This document shows, piece by piece, positions 10,909 to 21,762 of a stretch of DNA of 64,000 nt; position 1 is the first letter of the stretch, and each line of letters starts with the position of its first letter. Source of the stretch: Cubamyces lactineus (lineage: Eukaryota > Basidiomycota > Agaricomycetes > Polyporales > Polyporaceae); contig JACDTU010000009.1 in NCBI GenBank assembly GCA_022376465.1, forward strand, positions 1,116,001 through 1,180,000, read 5' to 3'. The notes beneath the pieces are model-generated. The model was not told the origin of the DNA. It was given only the letters and a program-made list of their open reading frames with translations, and did no database searches. The translations under genes and the position numbers were made by a program.

Positions 10909-12494
10909 ATGGGTTCGGATTCCGAATGGCAAAGCTCTGGAGACGACTCCTGTAATGAAACGCCTCGCTCGGTACGCTAATGATTCCAGAGAGCTGTGTG
11001 ACAGACTCATCGCTGAATGTAGCGACAGGGCCCACGAATGAAGAGGCGCAAGCTTACACATACCCGCCGGTCGAAGGCGGGACACGTCAAGAGGGAAACC
11101 TCGGAATTTTCATTAGCCTCGTTTACATTACAGCCGCTTCTGAATACACTACGAGAAACGACCACGCAGGAATGGGACGACGAGATGGACTTACGTGACT
11201 CGTTCGAGGCCACATCTAAACACTGGCGTCCGGAATGTGAGGAAGCGGAGAGGCAGTTCCTGCAAAGCATGAGGGAAGACGACGAGAGGGTGCGTAATGG
11301 TTGATCTTCAAGAACTCAACCAGGTCTGACCGAACATAGGGTATTGCATTGCAACCACTTTCGAGGCAAAGGGCCAATCAATTGTATAAGAATCCTGCAG
11401 GCTGTAGTCAGAATGCTACATCACTCATGTTATTATCTGCGAGAAGCAAATTCTATCATGTGTGTCCTTTCATCAACTTGCGACCGTCGATATGCTGATA
11501 GGCCGCTCAATTGATGCAGAGAACTCTTCGCAAACTCCTGCTCAATCTGACTCCTGCACACGAAAGTCGGCCTTCCCTCACGCCAATCCGTTTACCTCGC
11601 ACGAAATCATCAGCCAACCCTCAAGTTATCGATGCTCTGTATGCGATACAAACGACCCCTTACGAATCATCCTTTCTCTCTCGTCTTCAGGGCCTTCCAT
11701 CGCGGAGACAAGACGGTGTAATTGCTGTTGATTGGGAAACGCGGACACCATGGATAGAGCTCATGAGTGACATTCGAGCGCACCATGCGCTCGCACAGTG
11801 CGTCCGACCCGCAATGCTGTTGAGGTTGATAGCAGCTGACACGTTCCTACAGCCCAGAGCGAGTACAAGCGATTGAGACGGAAGCGCCGATAACGTATTG
11901 CATCCTACAGGCCCATCATCTTCCACAAGTACATGACCTACTGACGCGGGTATTTTGGGAAGGAATCGATGGTTGGTTTCCGCCCGCGCAGCATATTGTA
12001 GCAGTGATGTACTGACGATTCCGTAGTAAGCGACGCCTTGGAATACTGTCCTGAGAAATGCACAGTCGTCGCAACGTACAAGCAGCTGGTTGTAGGCGCG
12101 GCATTCCTCAGTTCTCCCCAAGAAACTTACATCACCTACCTGGCCGTCCGTGCGGGTTGGGACAACTCGCAAATAGCAACGTCAGTACAGCTGACTATCG
12201 CCATACTATGCTAACATACTCACGCATGCATGATTCAGGACCATGCTATACCATCTAATTACCCGAAACCCCAGGAAGGACATTACGCTCCATGTATCCA
12301 TCAACAATCCCGCCATGGTCAGTGCCCTCGACTACACATGTTCATAGAATTGCGAGCTGATGTGTCTCTATCAGCTGCTTTATAACCGCTTCGGATTCAA
12401 GGCCGAAGAATTTATAGTCGGCTTCTATGAGGACTATCTCGACCCGAACTCGCCCCAATCCAAAAACGCATTCCGACTCCGACTTCGTCGATGA
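10909..12494 (+). CDS. KAT14: KAT14 (CSRP2BP)-type GNAT acetyltransferase
   Basis: GNAT-fold protein whose C-terminal half closely follows animal KAT14, a subunit of the ATAC histone acetyltransferase complex. Exons join as MGSDSEWQSSGDD; a basic segment RMKRRKLTHTRRSK; an acidic helix ending QSMREDDER; RTLRKLLLNLTP to HHALAQ; then the GNAT part. In that part I see ITYCILQAHHLPQVHDLL, VFWEGIDVSDALEYCPE, CTVVATYKQLVVGAAFL, YITYLAVRAGWDNSQIAT, DITLHVSINNPAM, LLYNRFGFKAEEF and the end FRLRLRR, which mirrors the KAT14 C terminus. The acetyl-CoA loop reads WDNSQIAT where animal proteins have an R-x-x-G-x-A form, so catalysis is uncertain. Total about 370 residues. It sits in the opposite direction inside the dehydrogenase array. 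Family assignment is strong; an ATAC-like complex in fungi is inference. Confidence 0.8.
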
Positions 12495-12974
12495 TGTAGT
12501 ATCCGCCGGATGATCTCTGACGCACGCCGACCGCGCTCCTCTTCTCTACATCAGCAAGCGATGCCAAAACGCCTTGCTCATCCTGCTGCACATGCCACTG
12601 CGTGCTGCGAACATCGCAACAAGGACCACAAAGCCCTCGTGACACGACGACCCCGCTACGGCTCCATCTCGGCGAAGTTCATCGACGTCAAAGTCCACAA
12701 CGCCCGACACAACGTCCGATCATTCGACGCACTCAATACGAGGAATATCACGGAGATACTGATAGCGATCGCTTTCGTGTTAACAAGGTGTGGCACTGAG
12801 CTCCCGGAGTCGGATGAGGTGGTGATTAAACTCTGCGTTCTGTCCTCAGATACATTTAGCCGTACTGAAACTCTCCCGTCAGTAGTCCGCCGTCGGGTAG
12901 TTAGTCCTATCCACAGAGCCGTTGTCAACCCAAAACACCCTGCTACGAGATACCGATTCTATCCACGGCTCTTT
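12495..12974. other. convergent intergenic region
   Basis: 480 bases between the 3' ends of the KAT14-like gene and the decayed dehydrogenase copy. Nothing recognised; presumed 3' untranslated regions and terminators. Confidence 0.45.
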
Positions 12975-14010
12975 CTACTCGTCGAGAACCGGTAACTGGT
13001 CTACGAGCGGATAGCGTGGAACATCTGCGGGATGCAGGATGATTGTCCTCATCTGTGTCCAATCGTCGACCATGAACGTCCCGTATCCGGTGGCGCCTCT
13101 GAGAAACAATACCCTCATGTGAGATCCATACCATAGAATCAGGCTTGACACTGTGTCCGCTTACCCCAACCCGCCAGAACCGCGGATGGCTTCCATATGC
13201 AGGGTTGGCCCGTTGATACAGTTTGTGGCTAGGGCCTATGAGGTGAGTGAATAGAATATGTTAACTGACGTATACTGACAGGCACGAATCCTGCCGGCTA
13301 CTTCGAAAGCTTTGTACACGTCCTGTGTCCATACGCTGGCCGCCATCGAGTAGTCGGATGCGTTTGCAAGGTCTCCACTAAAGACTATGCTATCAGATTC
13401 CAACATCATTTGTAGCAGCACTGGGTCATAGCCTACCCGGCGTAAATGTCTCTCGTTCCCATAGGCGCATACCGGGCTTCACGTCGAGGAGCAAATGCGG
13501 CTGCATCACCGCGCCGTTATGCCTGGAGTCCCCGACGAGCACCGTGGCACCTCGGCTGACAGCATCCTCGATCATGTCAATGGCACCCCTCGTAAGAGCG
13601 GGATTGAATATGGCACCGATCTGCACGGATTTTTCTTGACCCGGACTTCCTGCTTTGATGCGTCTGAAGAGTCCCGTCAGTAACTCAATTAGCTTGTCGG
13701 CGGCCCCGCGCTGGACGATGATTCGCTCTGTGGACATGCACGTCTGCCCTGATTGTAAGAGGGCGGAAGACGCGATAGCGCGGGCAGTACGGCCCACGCC
13801 CGCGTCGTCCAACACCCAGGCATGCGGAGTTTGCCAGCGGTGATGAACAGTGGCTTATGGCGATCCGTTCCTTACCACTGCCGGAGCTTTCCCGCCAAGT
13901 TCGAGAACGCAGGATTTCAGATATTTGCTTGCTTCGGCGGCGATGATCTTGCCAACGGTGTCGCTCCCGGTGAACTGGGAAAGATGTTAGTACTGCATTG
14001 TTGACACACT
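12975..14010 (-). pseudogene. truncated aldehyde dehydrogenase (copy 3)
   Basis: Decayed member of the array. The 3' two thirds is recognisable: [29 protein letters not shown], the catalytic cysteine in SGQTCMSTERIIVQ, LWERETFTPG, DLANASDYSMAASVW, GPTLHMEAIRGSGGLG and [15 protein letters not shown]. The stop follows PVLDE. The first roughly 230 residues (cofactor-binding strands and the PWN motif) are absent upstream of about 14010. The strand normally lying between TFTPG and DLANASDYS (about 15-20 residues in the other copies) is also missing, and the only obvious splice there puts the two sides in different frames. Active-site Cys and Glu survive, so loss looks fairly recent. A new 5' exon cannot be excluded, but the internal gap argues against an active enzyme. 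Confidence 0.75.
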
Positions 14011-14423
14011 GACTATCCGGGACGGAAAGGCCCAAATACAAGTTTCCGGATCCATCCTTCTCTGATGCCGAAATAGCAGCTCCAAGCTTTAGTCGGAGGC
14101 GACCTGTCATCTCCGAGTCGGTGTTGAATATTGCACCATCTCTACTGCGACGTCATCGGTGCGTGAATATTCCAGTCGTCGTTGGGCTCTCGCTGATGAT
14201 CTCTGGCAACCAAAATATCCATGCATATAGATCCTGATCACGGTGTCTACATATTGCACGCGACTACTGTCATAGCCCTTGAATCCGGAACGGTAATACA
14301 CTCTTCTCGACTGCCTGATCATACAAACACCTGACGCTCGACTTCTGAAAGCTCCGCAAGTTCGCCGCCTCTTCGCAGGCCGTGGGGATTCGTGCTGGCC
14401 AGTTAGCGCCTCCGTACTACAGG
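14011..14423. other. gap where the copy 3 N-terminus would be expected
   Basis: About 410 bases between the truncated copy 3 and the 3' end of copy 4. I searched all frames by eye for the missing dehydrogenase N-terminal motifs and found none. A short open frame at the copy 3 side begins MTGRLRLKLGA but is unlike the family. Confidence 0.45.
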
Positions 14424-16280
14424 CTAATCCCGGGTCCGCCCCACAAGAGGGTATGTTGGTTCTTGCTCGGGATGCAAGATTACCGTCCTTGGCTGCGTCC
14501 AATCGTCGATAGCGAAAGTGCCATAGCCGGTAGCGCCGCTGGGAGGCACCAAGACGGAATATAAACACAAGTCCTTGTGAGGGGCAGTATGAACATACCC
14601 TAAGCCACCGACATTTCCCGACGACTCCACGTGCATGGTGGGTCCGTTAATGTTAGTCATACCTATCCGGATCAGGTATGTATCTAAAAGCTTGTAACGA
14701 GGACTCACATGCTCTGATCTTGCTTGTGATGTCGAAGGCTTTGTAGACGTCTCTCGTCCACACACTGGCGGCCAAGGAATAGTTAGTATTATTCGCCAAT
14801 TCCACCGCCTCCTCGATCGTATCGAAGACGTTAACGACCACCACTGGAATCGGTTCATTAGTAATGCTACGGGTCAATCTGGACAAGTGGGCTTTACCTG
14901 GTGCGAAGCTTTCTCTCTCCCACAAACGCATCCCAGGCTTCACCTTCCATAGAAGGTGCGGTTGCATAACGGTTCCTTGCGATTCCATATTCCCCACCAG
15001 GACCTCTGCGCCGTGATCCACTGCGTCCTTGATCATGTTGATTGCGTTCTCCACGGACCCCTTGGTGAACATCGCGCCAATGCGCGACGATACGCCTGAT
15101 TTAGGTTCACCCGCCTCGACATGCCGGAACAACTGTCCCAGATCCTTGAGAAGCTGGTCAGATACGCCTTTCTGGACGATGACTCTCTCCGTGGACATGC
15201 AAACTTGACCCGAATTGAGCAAGGCAGAGGATGCGATCGCGCGTGCAGCCCTTGGTATGTCGGCATCGTTCAGAACCTAACAAGAACGTTATGTCAACAT
15301 CCTCGGGAGGATTGGTATGTCCGAAGAACCTACCACTGCAGGTGCTTTGCCACCGAGCTCGAGGACGCAAGGTTTCAAGTACTTGGCAGCCTCCTTTGCG
15401 ATGATAGCCCCGACAATATCACTACCGGTAAACTACACGCAGGTAAGTTCACCCTCAAAACACGTATCTGTCAAGGAAACATCTCACATTGATCTTCCTA
15501 ATCACAGGGTTGGCGATAATCTCAGCGGTTCGTGCGGGAGCATCCTCTTTGCTCGTACTGATGCAACTCAGAACACCTGCAGGAAGCCCAGCCTGCGATC
15601 GGCAAATGAGTGATAGGCAAAGCCACAATGTGATGTATCTCACCTCTTCAAATATCTCGACGACAATTGCCTGTGTGCGTGGGCATATCTCTGATGTCCT
15701 CAAGATCACGGTGTTGCCGCATATAATCGGGATCGCCGCAGCTCGAATGGCTAGAGTCACCGGTGCGTTCCAGGGAACAATGCCGAAGCTATCGAACATG
15801 CTCGTATTTAGACTTTGCAGGTGAAGGGTGCGCTAGATATACCTACATGACCCCGATGGCCCTGCGTTGCACGAACACCTGGCCCCCAGGGATGATAGAT
15901 TGACCTGTCTCACCCTTCAGGAGGACGGTCGTCGCCGCAATGCTACGCAATTGGTTGATAGCAAAGGCGAAGTTCGTCCACGCCCACTCCTCGGTCGAGG
16001 CCGTCTCTTCGATCGTCGCGGCGATAATTTTGTCCTTCTTGCCTGCAAGGATATCCGCAGCCTTGAGCACGACATCGCGGCGTACAGAAAGTGGTGTGTG
16101 TTCCCAAGTCTTGAAGGCTTGTGCGGATGCCGTACATGCGGCCACGCAATCCTCTGCAGATGCAGATGCGGCAGTCCCGACGACCTTCCCAGAACCTGGG
16201 TTACAAACTGCAAAGGTAACGCCCGAGCTCGAGGGTCGCCATTTCCCGTCGATATAGAGAGGTGTGAATGGGAGCGCCAT
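14424..16280 (-). CDS. aldehyde dehydrogenase, vanillin/salicylaldehyde type (copy 4)
   Basis: Fourth and last member of the array, full length. Starts [14 protein letters not shown] (16280), stops after PLVGRTRD. Motifs: [45 protein letters not shown], the glutamate in [10 protein letters not shown], the cysteine in [65 protein letters not shown] and [15 protein letters not shown]. Intron positions match copies 1 and 2. Compared with copy 1 the final residues are charged (GRTRD) rather than ending in TARL. A weak TATA-like TATTTAA sits about 51 bases upstream on the same strand. Role as for copy 1, probably aromatic aldehyde oxidation; differences among copies may reflect different substrates or induction. 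Confidence 0.87.
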
Positions 16281-18292
16281 GGCTGGTATGTGCTGTCGAG
16301 TGTGTCCGTTGACAAAGCCCTGATATACGTTAAATAGTGTCAAGAATAGAGTACTATTATCAGTCCGTATCGAGCCAAGATCATACGACGCCGCCACTTA
16401 CGACCAGGAGCGCAGCGTTCTATCGAAGTCAAAGTCATACCAGCGCCTCACACAGGATGGTGGCTGGAGAGACTCCACCAAGCTAAGTTGCCGCCTCCCT
16501 CACGCCGCCCATTGAGTCATTGCATCCGCCTTTCTTCGACAGCGGGCCACTCACGCTGAGTCTCGTATACCTCAACGCATACGGGTGCTTCCCTTTTCCG
16601 ATAGGTGGCGCGTCCGGCGCAGCATCAGGCAGGATACGTGCTCGACCCTACAAGATCATGTGGCCATTGAGCGCCGCGACCGCGATGGTACGAGTTCCTC
16701 AGCGTCATGGAGTAGGTTTTCGTCTGTGAGCACTGCCTACCTCGTTCGATGATTGGCCACGTCTAGTTGCACAACTGCACATATCCTAGCAGAGTCTGTC
16801 TCCGACCGCAGGCGACTTACATTGAACGTTGCACTGTATTTATGATCTGCGTCATCCACAACGGTACGTACTGGGTCATAGCCGGCGAACATCATCGGAC
16901 GCAATGGCCTTGCCGTCAACGCTTCATGCTTGCACCCCATGAATGCATGCCAAGCCCTCAACCAAACCCAAGGTCTGACGTGCACTGTCGACCGTATCCA
17001 CCATCGGGTTTGATCATTTGCCTCGATTACTAGGTAGTAGATTGACGATTGTTCCATGGACAATAGGATCCTGTACCGACGTCATGTACTATGAGTAGCA
17101 CAGCGTATAGCAATATACTACCGCCGCGGTGGTCCGAAATTACATTCACCAAGTGCATCGCCGACAGCCGGGGAACTCGTCCAACGTTGCAGAACGCCAG
17201 TAATACTGTACCTCGTTTTCAAGAGTTACAAGTAGACAATTGGAGTTTCACACCTACTCGTTTGTCATGTTGAACGAGGGCCCCGCACCTAGTACTAATA
17301 CCAGTTGCCACGACCCAGGAGCCACATGGCAAGTATACTGGTTGCCAGCAAGCAGACTGTACATTGTACCACTGGCCCACCACGGATACTACTATTAGTA
17401 CTACGCACTGCCAGTGCTGTGCATCTAGGCTGCCTCAAACGTTTCCCACTGATACTATCAGGTTGCTGTCCACCATGGGCAGCACCGTTGACTTGTGAAA
17501 TACAGTACTATCACTTTGGGGGCGCAGTGATACAACCGTCTCATAGTACATGCAGTGCGGCGATGATGATTGCCCACACTCTCCACCGACTAACACTGTC
17601 AAGCTACCTCGTAGCCTTACTAGCTCCTACGATAATGTATACGTTGTTCAACTCTTTGATTGTATGCTCGAGCCCTACCAAACCTACTCTCCCGAGAATC
17701 AGACATCAGATTTTGCCACTTCGGCTTTCGTGTTTTCGTGTTTCATGCATATGGACTCCTTTGGCCGGGGGAGATGCCCGTACTGTAGGAATCATAGGGC
17801 CGTCAAGACGAACCTGCGGCCTTGAAGTTTAGGCCCCCTATGGCCCAAGACCTTCGGGCTACAGCACCGCTTGTAGTTATGCCAATATTCGCTCAAGGTA
17901 AACCATAGACCTGGCCTTCCTGCGACGTCTACGGCGATATACCAGCTCCGTGTATGCAATAGAGTTCTGGGATTACTCGAGATACGATATAGATCTATAG
18001 AGGCTGTATTCTGTCCGCAGCGTCGAATTCCCACATGCCACAACATCGAGTCGATCAGGATGACACACCTGCGCAACGGCGTTCAACTACGCGTCTCCAC
18101 AAGCAATGCGCCCGTTGCTTGTAGGTGACTCCTCTGGCCGTGCAACGGCATCGGGCTCGTCGTGCTGTTACCAAGCAGTCTCTCCAGCTGACTCCACTCA
18201 TGCGATATCCTGGGACACGGCGGGGGTCCCTGACCACGCAACGTAGCCCCTGGACCGCGCGCAGCGCGTACGAAGGCACCAACGGGAAAGGG
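16281..18292. other. 2-kb region without a recognised gene
   Basis: Separates the dehydrogenase array from SIR2. Open frames up to 175 codons (for example 17305-17832 +) have no family signature and lack plausible intron-exon structure. Base composition looks less GC-rich than the flanking genes near 17100-17420, where short inverted elements of AGTACTAAT type occur (17291 and 17394). It could hold decayed sequence or a non-coding RNA; nothing can be supported. Confidence 0.4.
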
Positions 18293-21217
18293 CTACGCAG
18301 TCCGCGCTTTCTTCATCTGTCGTTCCGCCGGTGTCTCTGACGCGAGAGAGCCGGCATTGAGGGACACATCGCCTTCGACCTGGACCTCGGCCGGGCATGG
18401 ATACCGCCGTTCGATCTCCTCCACCCATTTGCCGCCTTCGGCGCCCTCGAACAGCCAGACGTGGCTACGCCCACCGCGGTCAATCCAGGTCCTGTGTCAC
18501 CGGCGAAATCAGGAGCATGCTTACCTGTTCCCCACGCGCCGAGGCTCGCGCTCAAACTCGGCAGAGGGCCGTTTCTTGAGGTTTGGCTTCGGTGCGTCTA
18601 GATTTGGGTTCGGCGTAGGCACCTCTGGGAGGTCCCAGCCGAGCTTGCGGCAGAGGTGCAGGACGATGTCGTCCGCATTTCCGAGGAGCACGACCTGAGA
18701 TGGGACGGGTGTTCAGTGCTATGTGCCTGGACGTCGAGCGCAGCGACAGAACTGACGTCTGGGTTAATGTGTTTGATAGGAGTCTTATTGATCAGGACCT
18801 GTGCGGTCGCCGTGTCAATCATCTGCACCGGGAGAAGTCGCCCTTACTACTACCTGCGGTACGGAGTGTGGCAGGTGCGCTGAGGACGCAACTGGTCAGA
18901 GGGAAAACTCATAGTCCGACAGCGTCTGGCAGCGTACAGATAGTCTCTGAGACAGGGGACACCTTCAAGGATGTGCCGATGATGATGAGCAGGTCGACCT
19001 GGTGCCTGTCCTCCATTAACGAGCGTTCAAACACGTCGTCTAATTTCTCCCCAAAGAACGTAATGTCTGGCTAGAGTCATATAAAAAGGCCATCAGCTTC
19101 AGCCCATCGCGCAGCCGCAGAGAAGTTTAGTTATTTGCCTTCATGATCCCAGGCGGATACGCAGGGGGTTCAGGTTCATCTGAAGCATCGCTATCCCAAC
19201 CCTCCTTGCGTCTTTTGCCCTTCTTTCCGGCCTTCGCCGGTACAGCAGACGGCTGAGCGGTATTGCAGTACTTGCAAAGGGGCACTCGCTGATTCATGAT
19301 GTCGTCCGCAATCTCCGTTCCCGGGACGCGCACTTTGCAGTTTATGCAAGACGCGGTTGCAAATGAGCCATGGCACTGCACTACCCGTCGTACGCCAGCT
19401 AGTGTTTCAAGCGTGTCGATATTTTGTGTGTAGTTCTGTATCATGGCGAGTGTGCATCTGATGGGAAACGAGTGTATTGAACTGTACTTACTCGTAGAAG
19501 CTACACGGCGTTGATTACATCGCTGACTATGTATAGGAGGGATGGATCAACTTACCTTCCCTTTGTCTTCTATTAGCTTAATGAAGCGGTGACAAGGCGA
19601 GGGTATAAAGTTTGAGGGGTATATTTTACTGTGAGAGTTTGAGCAATCATTTGAAAAACTGCGCGTCAGAACACACCTGGCAAATGAACTACGCGGTTGT
19701 ATAGCATCAGCACATGAGCAGACAAGGGCAAACTCGGCTACTGACTAGAATACTGTAGATAGCAAGATTAGCTACAAAGTCCGGTACGATCGCTAGGCGC
19801 TTGCAAGAACACTTACCAGCTGGGTTCTCCCGGAAGTACTGAATGTCGAACCTGTTACAGGTTGATCGGTGAGAGATTGATTCATAGGATGCAGCGTCGG
19901 AACAGGACCGACATCTGTTGTGGGTCGTCCAGATCATACTCGCCGCTCTCCTGTAGGGACGCGTACAGGCCGTTGCGAGAGCGAAAGTCAGGGATCCCGC
20001 AAGAGACGCCTGTCAGAAGGTGATCAGCGCTTGTCCAACGCCACAAAGCCTCCGGCTAAGCCACCCGCGTAAGGAACGCAATGGCATTGACAGATAGGGC
20101 AGTGGACTGACTGATTCCGGCGCCGGTGAGGATCAGAATACGACTAGACGCCTGGATCAGATGGGCGACATCGTCGATCGTGTTGTACGCCGTCAGCCGC
20201 TCGCGCGATTCCAACCTGTGTCGGAACACGCGTGCACAGACGCATGGGCGGGGATGGGCGTGCGTGGGGGTGCGTGTGAGCCAACGATCAATGTGTCGGA
20301 AGAGCGGAACAGACGCACTCGCGAGAAAGTGCCACGCGGAGAAGATACATGAGCGTCCGGGGCTGCTTGGCACGCAGCTCCGGGCACTGTGCGACACGTT
20401 CATGCCGTCAGTCGATCCGACCGGCGCCGCGCCTGGCCGACACAATGATGGGGACGTACGAGACACACGCCGAATGCGTACAACAATTTCGGGATCGGTA
20501 TCGCGCGCCGCACGACATACTCGGTAATGAAGGCGGCCATACCTGAAACGCGTAAGTCCAAAGGATGTGACTGAACGAATTCACATAGTTACCTTTTTCC
20601 TTGAGAGTCAGCATCATTTCCTTGACCTCCTGCTTGGTCCATGTGGTTTGCGCTGCAACAGATCACACCAAAGTCAGCATGCAGTCAAGCGAGCGCCTAC
20701 AACCAACCACAACCGCCACGGAAATCCTTCTCCGCGTCTGTCGGCCAAGCCACATTCTGGCAGCGCGACACCATTCACTGCGGTTGCGCGACCACCGGAC
20801 ACGCTAACATACCGCTAACATACCTTCGTGGAGATACGCCGCCCACTCTCCGTCGACGGCCTCCTCATCCTCGGACTCCCCACTCGCGTCTGCCTGATCG
20901 CGGGCCAACGCCTCCGGGCGTCCGCCACTCTCTCTACCTGTACGTTCTTGTTCTGGGATTGGCTCTTCTTCTTCCTCCTCGACGTCGACCTCCTCGTCTT
21001 CGCCCTCATCCAAACTGGCCTGGAGCCCTTCCAGGAGGTCTTCAATAACATCCGGATCCACGTCGACGACTTCTGCGGCCTCTAGGAATGCGCGCAGCTG
21101 TGCCGCGTACACCGTGCTTCTCGCCTTGCTCACGGCGCTTCGCCGCGACGGCTCCCCTGCGGGCCCCGGGGACCCACGGGAAGGCGGACTAGGCGGTGTT
21201 GGTGGTGAAGATTGCAT
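18293..21217 (-). CDS. SIR2: Sir2/SIRT1-type NAD-dependent protein deacetylase
   Basis: NAD-dependent histone deacetylase, class I sirtuin of the SIR2/HST1/SIRT1 type, expected in nuclear silencing. Start [15 protein letters not shown] at 21217, then a very acidic segment (EEEEEEP) and a SIRT1-like helix pair ([25 protein letters not shown]). Catalytic core: LTGAGIS at about 20110 (-), [40 protein letters not shown] and the catalytic histidine in [13 protein letters not shown]. Zinc-binding pairs are CINC and CKYC. There is a charged insert ([13 protein letters not shown]), then [27 protein letters not shown] sequence, INKTPI and a long C-terminal tail ending QMKKARTA. All core motifs are intact. 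At least ten introns are needed, so exact junctions are uncertain. A telomere-like motif lies about 165 bases upstream. Confidence 0.87.
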
Positions 21218-21380
21218 GTGCAGTCGGTCGGGTCTTGCGTGCTTGCAGAGCTACGATGACAAGGCGACGAGCGCGATAAGGTGGTCTAGCGGACTTGTAG
21301 AGATGGTGATGGTTCTTGGACAGGATGCTCGTCCCGGAGCGCTCGCCGCAAAGACTCCAGTCACGAGACGATCGATATTA

Positions 21381-21393
21381 CCCCTAACCCTAA
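21381..21393 (-). promoter_or_regulatory. interstitial telomere-repeat (TTAGGG) motif upstream of SIR2
   Basis: The minus strand reads TTAGGGTTAGGGG, two consecutive telomere units, 164-176 bases upstream of the SIR2 start codon. In other fungi such boxes bind Tbf1/Teb1-type Myb factors or Rap1. The match is seen; any regulatory role is inference. Confidence 0.4.
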
Positions 21394-21762
21394 TTTGAGT
21401 CTTGGTTTCTGAAACCTCGATCGCGCAGAGCCTGTGCAGTGGGCGGCTTTCCCAGAGTATATGGATCGTCGCTTTCGATTCGGACGTATCTCGATATAAA
21501 TGATCAACAAGTGCACGATGTAGAATCACAACGGAAGTCTAACATATCAAGAAACGGATGGCATGCACAAAACACGGAACATACAAGACAGCGGCAGCAA
21601 ACGACATATGGAAAACGACAGCGGGCTGTGGCAGACACTGAGGATGACGAAGCCAGATACCGAGACGATGGAAGCTACAGGCCTGAGACAAGACAGGGAA
21701 ACCGAAGAAGCCATTTGCCAGGCGGGGTCCAAGAAATCGTAGCGCCGGGCTTGGCGCAAAAA
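21394..21762. other. intergenic region between SIR2 and the Ser/Pro-rich gene
   Basis: The remaining 370 bases upstream of the SIR2 telomere motif, which also take in the 3' flank of the next minus-strand gene. No gene recognised. Confidence 0.4.

Noticed and set aside
17291..17402. AGTACTAAT / ATTAGTACT inverted pair as a transposon end
   Set aside because: Nine bases containing the self-complementary AGTACT; too short and no target duplication or transposase nearby.
21381..21393. Telomere repeat as evidence of a chromosome end
   Set aside because: Only two units, surrounded by ordinary genes on both sides; treated as a promoter motif.
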